From positions 1 through 64,000 of the forward strand of contig NZ_JOCF01000008.1 of NCBI RefSeq assembly GCF_000720635.1: a DNA stretch of 64,000 nucleotides, read 5' to 3'. The notes under the pieces were generated by a model. It was not told the DNA's origin. It did no database searches and saw only the letters and a program-made list of their open reading frames with translations. Position numbers and translations under genes: made by a program. Shown here piece by piece: positions 1 through 6,899 of the stretch (position 1 is its first letter; every line of letters begins with the position of its first letter). This stretch comes from Streptomyces sp. NRRL WC-3742. GTDB lineage: Bacteria; Actinomycetota; Actinomycetes; Streptomycetales; Streptomycetaceae.

Positions 1-147
1 ACGGACGGCACCCTGCACCTCCAGACCCTGGTCGCCGGAAAGGTCTACGAGGACCAGCGCAACACCGACGGCACCTGGACCGGAGCCAACCTCCTCGACA
101 ACAACGGCCACATCACCGCCATCTCCGCCGGTGGCGTAACCGGCTGA
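1..147 (+). CDS. 3' end of a probable beta-propeller or repeat protein (partial)
   Basis: The window opens inside an open frame that reads 48 codons to a TGA at 145-147. The visible peptide has a repeat-like pattern, with DGTLHLQTL followed by DGTWTGANLL and DNNGHITAISAG. Alternating short strands and W/G turns of this kind resemble tectonin- or FG-GAP-like propeller blades in secreted actinobacterial proteins. The start and most of the protein lie outside the window, so neither function nor localisation can be settled. A strong hairpin follows 16 bases after the stop. Confidence 0.5.
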   Translation, partial: TDGTLHLQTLVAGKVYEDQRNTDGTWTGANLLDNNGHITAISAGGVTG

Positions 148-162
148 ACACCCTGCCGGCAC

Positions 163-200
163 GGGCCGGGTCCGTCGGCGATCGTCGACGGACCCGGCCC
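163..200 (+). terminator. strong intrinsic hairpin terminator
   Basis: A perfect 15-bp inverted repeat (GGGCCGGGTCCGTCG at 163-177 and its complement at 186-200) with an 8-base loop lies just after the stop at 147. There is no U tract, which is usual for Streptomyces terminators. Confidence 0.75.
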
Positions 201-216
201 TGGGGTGCCCGGGAAG

Positions 217-680
217 CTACTGGCCGACGCGGCCGCCGACGCATTCCCGCAGCAGGTCGGCGTGGCCGCAGTGGCGGGCGTACTCCTCGATCCGATTGCA
301 CCAGCAACTCGCGGACGGCGATCTCCCTGGCCGACGTACGCGCCGAGGCTGGTGGGACTCCAGCACGGCGTCCGTGGCGGCCTGTTGGTGCGCGAGGACG
401 GCGAACACCTCGTCCACCACGGCCTGTTCGACGACGGCCTGGTAGACGTCCGCTGTCCCTCTTACCGTAGATCTTGGGCAGTTCCTCGCCATCGGTGATC
501 CAGGTGCGCCACTGACGCTCGGCCTCGGCGAGATGCGGACCTGGCCGAGCAGGGGCATCGTCGACGGCGACACCGAGCGGGGCCAGCTTTTCGGGACTCA
601 GACCCTCGCACCTGAGCGCCTGTTCGGCTCGCGGCGCGAAGTCGCCGTGGACTACCGCATCGCCGAGAGCGAGCGGGAGT
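217..680 (-). pseudogene. decayed DUF664/DinB-superfamily gene with several frameshifts
   Basis: Reading leftward on the minus strand, recognisable pieces of one DUF664 (mini-circle/DinB-like) protein alternate between two frames. GLSPEKLAPLGV lies near 604-565. SPSTMPLLGQVR is in the second frame near 570-536. HLAEAERQWRTWI returns to the first frame from 535. TADVYQAVVEQAVVDEV is in the second frame from about 456. EIAVRELLVQ is in the first frame near 325-297, and RIEEYARHCGHADLLRE is in the second frame near 295-245. Intact family members carry these blocks in the same order in about 160-180 residues. At least four indels are needed, so this is a pseudogene unless the assembly is poor here. 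The upstream limit is uncertain and may reach about 754. Confidence 0.7.
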
Positions 681-757
681 TGAGCCGCACCACAATCCGC
701 AGACTTCTGGCACCGCCCGTGCACCGGAGCGACCGCGGCCCAGGCAAGGGACACCGG

Positions 758-2125
758 TCAGGCTGCTGCCTGCCAGGCGGTGTAGCCGCCGATGAGGTCG
801 TAAACGTTCCGGTGGCCGAGGTGGCGCAGGAGGCTGGCGGCGATGGAGGAGCGCACGCCGCCAGCGCAGTGGAGGACGAGGGGGCGGTCGGTGGGCAACT
901 CGGTGTGGCGGGTGAGGAGTTCGGCGAGGGGGAGGTGGAGAGAGCCGGGGACGGCGCCGTTCTCGCGTTCGGCGGCGCCGCGGACGTCGACGACCAGCGG
1001 CGGGCGGCTGCCGGCGAGTTCGGTGCGCAGGGTGTGGACGGTCAAGCGGGCGCTGTGGCGCACGAGTTCGGGGTGGGCGAGGAGGAGGGTCTCGGGGTCG
1101 TCGAGGTGGCCGGTGACGCGGTCGAAGCCGATGCGGGCGAGGCGGGTGACGAGTTCGGCGCCGCGTCCGTCCGGGGCGATGACGAGGATCTCGCGGTCGG
1201 GGGTGACGACGGTGCCGGCCTGTTCGGCGAAGCGGCCGTCGGCGGCGACGTTGAGGGAGGCGTCGAGGTGGCCGGCGGCGAAGTCGAGCGGGTCGCGGCC
1301 GTCCAGGACGACGGCGCCCTCGGCGCGGCGGCGCAGGAAGTCGGTGGCGGTGAGGGCGCGGACGGCGGCGGGGTCGAAGAGGTCGCGGTCGCGGCGGTTG
1401 AGGTCGGCGTCGTAGCCGAAGTAGCCGGGCGCGGAGGGCTGGCCGGCGGTGACGAGGTCGACGAAGGCGTCCTCGTCCATGGGGGCACAGGCGTAGTTGG
1501 TGGCGCGCTCGCGGCCGATGGTGGACTGGCGGTCGGTGGAGAGGTTCTTGCCGCACGCGGAGCCGGCGCCGTGGGCGGGGAAGACGAGGGTCTCGTCGGG
1601 CAGGGCCATCAGCTTGCGGTGGACGCTGTCGTAGAGCATCGCGCCGAGTTCGGCGGCGGTGACGCCGACGGAGGCGAGCAGGTCGGGGCGGCCGACGTCG
1701 CCGATGAACAGCGCGTCGCCGGTGAGGACCCCGTACGGGACGGCGTCGTCGGGCTGCTCGTAGACCAGGATGCTGATCGACTCGGGGGTGTGCCCGGGGG
1801 TTTCCATGATCTGGAGGGTGACGTCCCCGAGTTCGATGCGCTCCCCGTCCGCGAGCTTGCGGATCGGGTACTCGGTCTCGGCGCGGCGCCCGTACCCGAT
1901 CCACGCACCGGTCCGGTCGGCGAGTTCGAGGTGGCCGGCGAGGAAGTCCGCGTGGAAGTGGGTGTTGATGACCGCCTCGACGGTGAAGCCGTGCGCCTCG
2001 GCCTCGGCGACGTACTCGTCCACGTCCCGTCGCGGGTCGACGACGACGGCGCGGCCGGTGCGCTCGTCGGCGATCAGGTAGGAGGCATGGGAGAGGCAGT
2101 CGAGGTAGTACTGGTTGAAGATCAC
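758..2125 (-). CDS. CstB-like persulfide dioxygenase-rhodanese fusion (MBL fold)
   Basis: Predicted to oxidise persulfides with a mononuclear-iron metallo-beta-lactamase domain and to transfer sulfane sulfur with rhodanese domains, in the cytosol. The 455-aa reading has three parts. The first is an ETHE1/CstB-type MBL domain with NTHFHADFLAGH (H56, H58, D60), GHTPES and TGDALFIGD. The second is a rhodanese homology domain around residues 250-335 without an active-site Cys. The third is a C-terminal rhodanese domain with loop CAGGVRSS (Cys about 420). This MBL / dead rhodanese / live rhodanese order is that of Staphylococcus CstB. I chose the GTG at 2125 because AGGAG lies 8 bases upstream and the protein then begins VIFNQYYLDCLSHASYL, the usual family start; an ATG at 2182 would add 19 atypical residues. 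A CstR-type operator lies upstream at 2189-2204. Part of a split sulfur locus with the genes at 4127 and 4926. Confidence 0.9.
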   Translation of the reverse strand: MIFNQYYLDCLSHASYLIADERTGRAVVVDPRRDVDEYVAEAEAHGFTVEAVINTHFHADFLAGHLELADRTGAWIGYGRRAETEYPIRKLADGERIELGDVTLQIMETPGHTPESISILVYEQPDDAVPYGVLTGDALFIGDVGRPDLLASVGVTAAELGAMLYDSVHRKLMALPDETLVFPAHGAGSACGKNLSTDRQSTIGRERATNYACAPMDEDAFVDLVTAGQPSAPGYFGYDADLNRRDRDLFDPAAVRALTATDFLRRRAEGAVVLDGRDPLDFAAGHLDASLNVAADGRFAEQAGTVVTPDREILVIAPDGRGAELVTRLARIGFDRVTGHLDDPETLLLAHPELVRHSARLTVHTLRTELAGSRPPLVVDVRGAAERENGAVPGSLHLPLAELLTRHTELPTDRPLVLHCAGGVRSSIAASLLRHLGHRNVYDLIGGYTAWQAAA

Positions 2126-2188
2126 GGGGGTTTCTCCTGGTTGAGGTTCGAATAGTTGGGGCTTGACAACGAGGCCACGCATACAAAT

Positions 2189-2204
2189 ATACCCCTAGGG
2201 GTAT
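2189..2204. promoter_or_regulatory. CsoR/CstR-type operator (16-bp perfect palindrome)
   Basis: ATACCCCTAGGGGTAT is a perfect 16-bp palindrome of the ATACCCC-GGGGTAT form bound by CsoR-family sulfur sensors (CstR). On the minus strand it lies just upstream of a TATATT -10-like hexamer (2191-2186) facing the persulfide dioxygenase gene. On the plus strand a TTGACA at 2163-2168 faces the small HTH gene. Binding is inferred from the motif and from the gene content. Confidence 0.75.
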
Positions 2205-2346
2205 TTCTTCCAGCGGAAGCATCCTTGGGCCCGACCTGCCGACAGGACGCTCCGGCTGCCCTATCACGCGGCGGCGGTCCGACCGAACCGCTCTTCCCCT
2301 CCGACACTCGGGCTCCGCAGATCCACCCGATCCCCAGGAGAAGCCC

Positions 2347-2538
2347 ATGCCCGAGCAGTTCATGGACGTCAAGCAGACCGCCCAGTACCTGAACATGTCC
2401 GTCGCCTGGGTCTACCGGGAAGCGCAGCAGGTAGGACTTGTTCCCTACCGCTTCGGCAACGGTCGGAACGCGAAGCTTCAGTTCAAGGTCTCAGAGGTGC
2501 AGGCATGGGTGCGACAGCAGCGCCTGTCCTGCCGGTAA
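2347..2538 (+). CDS. excisionase-like small HTH protein
   Basis: A 63-residue protein that fits the MerR-like winged HTH/excisionase fold (HTH_17). MDVKQTAQYLNMSVAWVYRE forms the helix-turn-helix, followed by a basic wing around PYRFGNGRNAKLQFK and a final helix VSEVQAWVRQQ. Such proteins act as recombination directionality factors or small DNA-binding regulators beside phage and ICE integrases. It converges on the integrase gene at 2591, and the two share a strong bidirectional hairpin; in most elements xis and int run in the same direction. The ATG has AGGAG about 6-8 bases upstream. The peptide ends in SCR. Confidence 0.75.
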   Translation: MPEQFMDVKQTAQYLNMSVAWVYREAQQVGLVPYRFGNGRNAKLQFKVSEVQAWVRQQRLSCR

Positions 2539-2549
2539 GTCCTTCGCCG

Positions 2550-2589
2550 CCCGTGAGGGGCCCGCTCGGAGGAGCGGGCCCCTCACGGG
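2550..2589. terminator. bidirectional terminator between xis-like gene and integrase
   Basis: An 18-bp perfect stem (left arm 2550-2567, right arm 2572-2589) with a 4-base GGAG loop fills the space between two convergent stops. Confidence 0.85.
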
Positions 2590-2590
2590 T

Positions 2591-3745
2591 TCACGCAGCC
2601 AGGCCGAGGTCAAGCAGCTGCGCCGCACGACTGATCGAGCCGGGCATGAGGTGACGGTAGATCTTGAAGGTGATCTCGATGTTGCGGTGCCCCATCCACT
2701 CCGCGACGTCGGTGATCGGGATGCCGCTGCCGAGGCAGTTCGACGCGAAGAAGTGACGCAAGCCGTAGAGGACCATGCCCTCCGGAATGTCGATCTGTCC
2801 ACGGGCTTTGATCCTCTGCCACTGGTTCTGGATGATGTGGTGCGGTATGGCCCGGCCGATGTCCTTGGGGTCGCGCAGGAGGTAGCCGTCCACGGTGCCG
2901 TACGTCTCCGCGTACCGCTCGATGGCGTGCTTGGTTCGCGTCGGCAGCGGTACGTCGCGGTACTCGCCGACCTTTCGGTGCTTCAGGCGCGCGTAGGTCT
3001 TGGTCACCACGTTGACTTGCTCGGAGACGCGATAGACGTCGTCGGCCACGATGTTGTTGACGTTGACGGCGTACGCCTCGCCGTTGCGCAGGCCACAGCC
3101 GCTCATGAGCTCGGCAACCAGGCCGAAGGCATCGTCGCCGGCATTCCGGATCTCCTGTAGTTGACCGATAGAGGGGATCACCACCCGCTCCGGGTCGTAC
3201 TGGGGAGGCTGGACACCGTCGAACGGGCTGTCCTCGTAGAGCCCGAGCTTGTGCGCATCCAGCAGGATCGTCTTCAGCCTGACGAACGCGTTGGTCTGGG
3301 CGGCCAGACCAACACCGTTCCGCTCCATGGTCGCGACGAAGGCTTCCACGACCTTGTGGTCGAACGTGCCCATGCGACGACTGCCGAAGGCGGGGAGGAG
3401 ATGGTTCTGCAGGATGGAGTCGATGTTCCGCAGCGAGGTCGGGCTCTGGTGACGCTGGCCCTTGAGCCACTCGGCGGTGTAGGCCGAGAACGCCATCCCG
3501 CCGTACTGCTTGATGCGGTCCGCCTTGCGCTGACTCTGCGGTGAGTTCTTCCGCGCGTGGTAGACCTCGGCGAGGCGGGCCTTGGCCTTCTCCTGGTTGA
3601 CGAAGCCGGACTCCTCGGTCTGCCGTCCAGCCGCGTTGCGGTACCTGATCTTGTACTCGTGTGGGCACCTGCTCCATCGGGACTCCGGGTGCTCGCACTC
3701 CTTGAAGAAGCTGCCCATGCCGCGGGTGAGGACTGTGGTCGCCAT
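2591..3745 (-). CDS. tyrosine-recombinase phage/ICE integrase
   Basis: A 384-aa site-specific tyrosine recombinase. It has an N-terminal arm-binding region with a Cys/His-containing stretch (residues 14-30), a core-binding SAM-like domain (about 85-185) and a catalytic domain (about 190-375). Visible catalytic residues are R220 (GCGLRNGEA), R330 (YGLRHFFAS), H353 (WMGHRN) and the nucleophile Y363 (FKIYRHLM). The first His of the usual HxxR box is replaced by Tyr (Y327), which some families tolerate. Length is normal and the frame is intact. No tRNA gene, attachment repeats or other element genes are visible nearby. The gene therefore looks like the recombination module of a lost or degraded integrative element, sitting between two halves of a sulfur-detoxification locus. 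Confidence 0.9.
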   Translation of the reverse strand: MATTVLTRGMGSFFKECEHPESRWSRCPHEYKIRYRNAAGRQTEESGFVNQEKAKARLAEVYHARKNSPQSQRKADRIKQYGGMAFSAYTAEWLKGQRHQSPTSLRNIDSILQNHLLPAFGSRRMGTFDHKVVEAFVATMERNGVGLAAQTNAFVRLKTILLDAHKLGLYEDSPFDGVQPPQYDPERVVIPSIGQLQEIRNAGDDAFGLVAELMSGCGLRNGEAYAVNVNNIVADDVYRVSEQVNVVTKTYARLKHRKVGEYRDVPLPTRTKHAIERYAETYGTVDGYLLRDPKDIGRAIPHHIIQNQWQRIKARGQIDIPEGMVLYGLRHFFASNCLGSGIPITDVAEWMGHRNIEITFKIYRHLMPGSISRAAQLLDLGLAA

Positions 3746-3899
3746 CTGTGCTGTGCCTCCGGGGGCCTTGCTGACGTTTTGCTGACCCCGGATGGTCGAT
3801 CATGGCCCTGAGCTGGGGAGAACCCCCGAACTCGTGATAACTGGGCGAAGTACACGGGGAACCCTCCTGGTCGGCGCCGGGCGCCGCAACGCGGTCTTG

Positions 3900-3915
3900 A
3901 TACCCCCCTCGGTAT
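3900..3915. promoter_or_regulatory. CsoR/CstR-type operator, site 1 of the tauE promoter (imperfect)
   Basis: ATACC and GGTAT arms are separated by CCCCTC, 16 bp in total, the same length as the perfect site at 2189. Weaker than the other sites, but in series with them. Confidence 0.5.
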
Positions 3916-3943
3916 GTCGACCAGCATAGGGCCTGCACGGTCG

Positions 3944-3959
3944 ATACGGGTGGGGGTAT
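3944..3959. promoter_or_regulatory. CsoR/CstR-type operator, site 2 of the tauE promoter
   Basis: ATACGGGTGGGGGTAT spans 16 bp with ATAC/GTAT ends and a G-rich centre, flanked by one further matching base pair (G/C) on each side. Confidence 0.5.
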
Positions 3960-3977
3960 CGCGGAACGATTTCGATA

Positions 3978-3993
3978 ATACCCCCGGGGGTAC
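3978..3993. promoter_or_regulatory. CsoR/CstR-type operator, site 3 of the tauE promoter
   Basis: ATACCCCCGGGGGTAC contains a perfect 14-bp palindrome and matches the site at 2189 except for the last base. It abuts TACTAT (3991-3996), a plausible -10 element, so occupancy would block transcription toward the TauE gene. Confidence 0.7.
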
Positions 3994-4073
3994 TATGGTG
4001 GCCGTCGAAGGGGGGATCGGCCGCTGAGCCGGACGTCGTCGTCCGGCCGCTTCGCACCACCGGAGAGACGCCC

Positions 4074-4130
4074 ATGCACCCGCTGCCGCCCGCCGCTTCC
4101 CGCTGTCCCGATCCCGGGCACCTCATATGA
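4074..4130 (+). CDS. possible 18-aa leader peptide coupled to tauE
   Basis: An ATG at 4074, with GGAGA about 7 bases upstream, opens an 18-codon frame (MHPLPPAASRCPDPGHLI). Its TGA overlaps the ATG of the TauE gene (ATGA at 4127-4130). The larger gene has no clear ribosome binding site of its own, so translational coupling through this leader is plausible. It contains one Cys. Whether the peptide matters or only its translation is unknown; it could also be chance. Confidence 0.45.
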   Translation: MHPLPPAASRCPDPGHLI

Positions 4131-4888
4131 CCGCGCTGATCCTGGCCCTGATCGCCGGGGCCGTGGTCGGCCTCGCGCTCGGCGGGCTCGGTGGCGGCGG
4201 CAGCATGCTCGCCGTGCCCGCGCTCGTCTACCTGCTCGGGTTCACCCCCGCGACGGCCACCACCGCGAGCCTGGTGATCGTCGCCGCCACCTCGCTGACG
4301 GGCCTGCTCGCCCACGCCCGCGCGGGCCGGGTCCGCTGGCGCACCGGCGCGCTGTTCGCCGCCGCCGGGCTGCCCGCCGCGGCCGCCGCCGGGGCGCTGT
4401 CCGCGCACCTGCCGGGAGCGCTGCTGACCGGGGCGTTCGCCGTCCTGGCGGCGCTCGCGGCCTGGCGGATGCTGGCGCCTTCCGCGCCCAGGGAACGCGG
4501 CGCCGCCGGAACCGAGGGAGCCGCGCCGACCGGACGGGCGACCGCCGCGGGCGCCGGGCTCGGCGCCGTCACCGGGCTGCTCGGCGTCGGCGGCGGCTTC
4601 CTCGCCGTGCCCGCGCTGGTCTCCGTACTCGCGTTCACCATGGCCGAGGCGGTCGGCACCAGCCTGCTGGTGATCTCCGCCAACTCCTTCGCCGCCCTGC
4701 TCCCCCGCCTCGGCGCCACCGGGGCGATCGACTGGGCGGTGGCCGCGCCGTTCACCGGCGCCGCGATCCTCGGCGCCTGGGACGGCAAGCGGCTCGCCGA
4801 CCGCCTCAACGGCCGCACCCTCCAACGGGCTTTCGCCGTCGCCCTGTTGGGCGTCGCCGCACTGATGCTCGTCACCACCTTCCTCTGA
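4127..4888 (+). CDS. TauE/SafE family sulfite/organosulfonate exporter
   Basis: A 253-aa integral membrane protein of the DUF81/TauE family, probably exporting sulfite or thiosulfate produced by persulfide oxidation. Two homologous halves are visible, each beginning with a glycine-rich helix pair (GGLGGGGSMLAVPALVY near the N terminus and GLLGVGGGFLAVPALVS in the middle), with 7-8 hydrophobic segments in total. It lies in a short operon with the rhodanese-DUF2892 gene at 4926 and behind three CstR-like operators. This is the usual setting of the cst sulfur stress operon. The start is set by overlap with the upstream leader frame. Confidence 0.88.
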   Translation: MTALILALIAGAVVGLALGGLGGGGSMLAVPALVYLLGFTPATATTASLVIVAATSLTGLLAHARAGRVRWRTGALFAAAGLPAAAAAGALSAHLPGALLTGAFAVLAALAAWRMLAPSAPRERGAAGTEGAAPTGRATAAGAGLGAVTGLLGVGGGFLAVPALVSVLAFTMAEAVGTSLLVISANSFAALLPRLGATGAIDWAVAAPFTGAAILGAWDGKRLADRLNGRTLQRAFAVALLGVAALMLVTTFL

Positions 4889-4925
4889 CCTCCCCCTGCC
4901 CCCGTCGCGAAAGGCTTCCCCTCCC

Positions 4926-5501
4926 ATGACCACGCCGCTGACCGTCGAGCAGCTCCACCCCCGCCTCGAGCAGCTCACCCTCATCGACGTCCGCTCCCCC
5001 GGCGAGTACGCGGCCGGGCACATCCCCGGCGCCCTGAACATCCCCCTCGACCAGCTCGACCGCGCCCTGCCCGCCCTCCTCCGGGCCGCCGAGCACGGCG
5101 AGATCGCCGTCGCCTGCGCCTCCGGCAACCGCTCGAGCGCCGCCTGCGGCCGGCTCGAGGCCGCCGGCATCACCACCTTCGACCTCACCGGCGGCACCAC
5201 CGCCTGGGCCGGCTCCGGCCGCCCGCTGAACCGCCCGGCCGGCGGGCGCCCGGTGTGGGCGATGGACCGCCAGGTGCGGATGACGGCCGGCTCGCTCGTC
5301 CTCCTCGGCCTCCTCGCGGACCTCGCCCTGCCGGGCGCCCGCTGGTTCTCCGCCGCGATCGGCGCGGGCCTGGTGTTCTCGGCCGCCACCAACTCCTGCG
5401 CGATGGCCAGGGCCCTGAGCCTCCTGCCCTACAACCGCCCCCGCCCCGACGCCCCCACCCTCGACGACACCCTCGCCACCCTCCCGGGCGCGGCCCGCTG
5501 A
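4926..5501 (+). CDS. rhodanese-like protein with DUF2892 membrane domain
   Basis: A 191-aa two-domain protein. Residues 5-105 form a single rhodanese domain with IDVRSPGEYAAGHIPGA and active-site loop CASGNRS. Residues 110-175 form a DUF2892 domain with two hydrophobic helices and the family-typical end (VFSAATNSCAMARALSLLPYN). It should move sulfane sulfur at the inner membrane face. It starts 37 bases after the TauE stop and is likely in the same operon, with a GAAAGG ribosome site. The rhodanese-DUF2892 fusion is common in CstR/CsoR-controlled sulfur loci. Confidence 0.88.
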   Translation: MTTPLTVEQLHPRLEQLTLIDVRSPGEYAAGHIPGALNIPLDQLDRALPALLRAAEHGEIAVACASGNRSSAACGRLEAAGITTFDLTGGTTAWAGSGRPLNRPAGGRPVWAMDRQVRMTAGSLVLLGLLADLALPGARWFSAAIGAGLVFSAATNSCAMARALSLLPYNRPRPDAPTLDDTLATLPGAAR

Positions 5502-5507
5502 CCCAGC

Positions 5508-5542
5508 CGTCCCGGGCCCTGCGTCGGGCGGGGCCCGGGACG
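5508..5542 (+). terminator. intrinsic terminator after the tauE-rhodanese operon
   Basis: Perfect 12-bp stem CGTCCCGGGCCC (5508-5519) with its complement at 5531-5542 and an 11-base loop, seven bases after the stop. Confidence 0.75.
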
Positions 5543-5597
5543 GGTGCGCGGGCGGGCACAACGTCGACCACTCCCCACCGTCACCGTCGTTCGCCGC

Positions 5598-6764
5598 CTA
5601 CGCGGACGTGGTCTCGACGATCGTCCCCTGACCGACCTCGGCCGCGGGGGACGCCGGCTCCCGCAGACCCCGGAACAGCAGCCAGCTCAGCACTGGCATG
5701 GCCACCAGCGGCAGCAGCGCCGTACGCAGCGAGGTCGCGTCCGCCAGGGCGCCGATCGCCGGACTGGCCAGACCGCCGACGGAGACGGTCAGCCCGAGGG
5801 TGACGCCGCTCGCCGTCCCGATCCGCGAGGGCAGGTAGTCCTGCCCCAGCGTGACCTGCAGCGAGAACGGCACGTACAGGCCCGCCGAGGTCAGCGCCAC
5901 GAACACGTACACCGCCGGGCCCGGCACCAGCAGCAGCCCCGCCACGGACACCGCCGCGACCAGGTACGACCACCGGGCCGCCGCGACCCGCCCCCAGCGG
6001 TCGGCCAGCGCGCCGCCCAGCACCGAGCCCACCGCGCCGCCCGCGTACAGCACCACCAGCGCCGCCGTCCCGGCCGAGGACGAGGAGCCCCCGCCCAGGC
6101 GCTCGGTGACGAACAGGGCCAGGAACGTGCTCAGCCCGGTGAACGCGATCGAGCGGAACACCACGGCCAGCGACAGCCGGACGAACGCGCGCACGTCGTC
6201 CCGCCCCGCCGCCGCTCCGGCTCCCGCGCCCGGCGCACCCGGCTGCCCCAGCGAGCGCAGCACCGGCAGGCAGAGCAGGGCCCCGGCGAGGGCCGGCAGC
6301 ACCAGCAGCGGCGTCCCCCGCAGGCCCCCGCCCACCGCGACCACCGCCGAGACCAGCAGCGGCGCCGCCGCGAAGCCCAGGTTGCCACCCAGCGAGAACC
6401 AGGCCATCCCCCGGTGCCCGCCGCCCGCGACCGCCCTCGCCACCCGCGCCGACTCCGGGTGGTACGCGGCCACCCCGATCCCGGACAGCGCCACGCAGGC
6501 CAGCGTGAGCCCGTACGAGTCGCCGACCCCGCTCAGCGCCATGCCGACGCCGGACAGCAGGGTGCTGACGGGCAGCAGCCAGGGCAGCGGCCGCCGGTCG
6601 GTCACCACGCCGAAGAGCGGCTGGGCGACGGAGGAGAGCAGCGAGGCGGCGAGGACCACCCCCGACACAGCGGCGTAGCCGTAGCCGCGCTCGGCGACCA
6701 GGAAGGGGACGAGGGCGGCGACGGCGCCCTGGTAGACGTCGACGCAGGCGTGGCCCACGGACAT
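5598..6764 (-). CDS. MFS efflux transporter, fosmidomycin-resistance (Fsr)-like
   Basis: A 388-aa, 12-helix major facilitator. The N terminus SVGHACVDVYQGAVAALVPF and a motif-A-like loop (FGVVTDRRPLPW) resemble Fsr-type drug exporters, and HPESARVARAV matches their conserved HPE segment. The cytoplasmic loop in the middle is Gly/Ala-rich. I start at the ATG at 6764; no good Shine-Dalgarno is seen, and a GTG at 6847 would add a basic tail encoded by 9-bp tandem repeats. It is divergent from an AraC-type regulator (6900), a common pairing that suggests local control. The substrate is unknown. Confidence 0.8.
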   Translation of the reverse strand: MSVGHACVDVYQGAVAALVPFLVAERGYGYAAVSGVVLAASLLSSVAQPLFGVVTDRRPLPWLLPVSTLLSGVGMALSGVGDSYGLTLACVALSGIGVAAYHPESARVARAVAGGGHRGMAWFSLGGNLGFAAAPLLVSAVVAVGGGLRGTPLLVLPALAGALLCLPVLRSLGQPGAPGAGAGAAAGRDDVRAFVRLSLAVVFRSIAFTGLSTFLALFVTERLGGGSSSSAGTAALVVLYAGGAVGSVLGGALADRWGRVAAARWSYLVAAVSVAGLLLVPGPAVYVFVALTSAGLYVPFSLQVTLGQDYLPSRIGTASGVTLGLTVSVGGLASPAIGALADATSLRTALLPLVAMPVLSWLLFRGLREPASPAAEVGQGTIVETTSA

Positions 6765-6785
6765 CAGCGGAATCCGGTGCCGGGT

Positions 6786-6839
6786 CTGTCGGACCGGACG
6801 GGCCTGTCGAACCTGTCGTGTCTGTCGTGTCTCTCGAAT
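6786..6839. repeat. six 9-bp tandem repeats in the MFS/AraC divergent promoter
   Basis: Units in exact 9-bp register: CTGTCGGAC, CGGACGGGC, CTGTCGAAC, CTGTCGTGT, CTGTCGTGT and CTCTCGAAT. Two are identical and the others are degenerate. They fill most of the spacer between the two divergent genes and could be an operator array or a simple-sequence expansion. Confidence 0.7.
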
Positions 6840-6899
6840 CTGCACGCCGCCATGCTCGGGGCCGCGCCGAGTGTCGGGCTTCCGATAATCTGCCTGGCG

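Larger units (their letters stand above)
3746..4073. other. integrase upstream region and tauE promoter region
   Basis: This gene-free stretch carries TTGCTGAC twice with 11-bp spacing (3768-3775 and 3779-3786), just upstream of the integrase on its own strand, a possible recombinase or Xis binding site. Further right it carries three 16-bp CsoR/CstR-type operators (annotated separately). No credible coding frame was seen. Confidence 0.6.

Noticed and set aside
533..2155. Long plus-strand open frame of 540 codons opposite the persulfide dioxygenase gene
   Set aside because: Its translation is low-complexity Val/Gly/Glu/Ala from the antisense of a high-GC gene, without motifs; the minus-strand frame has clear MBL and rhodanese motifs.
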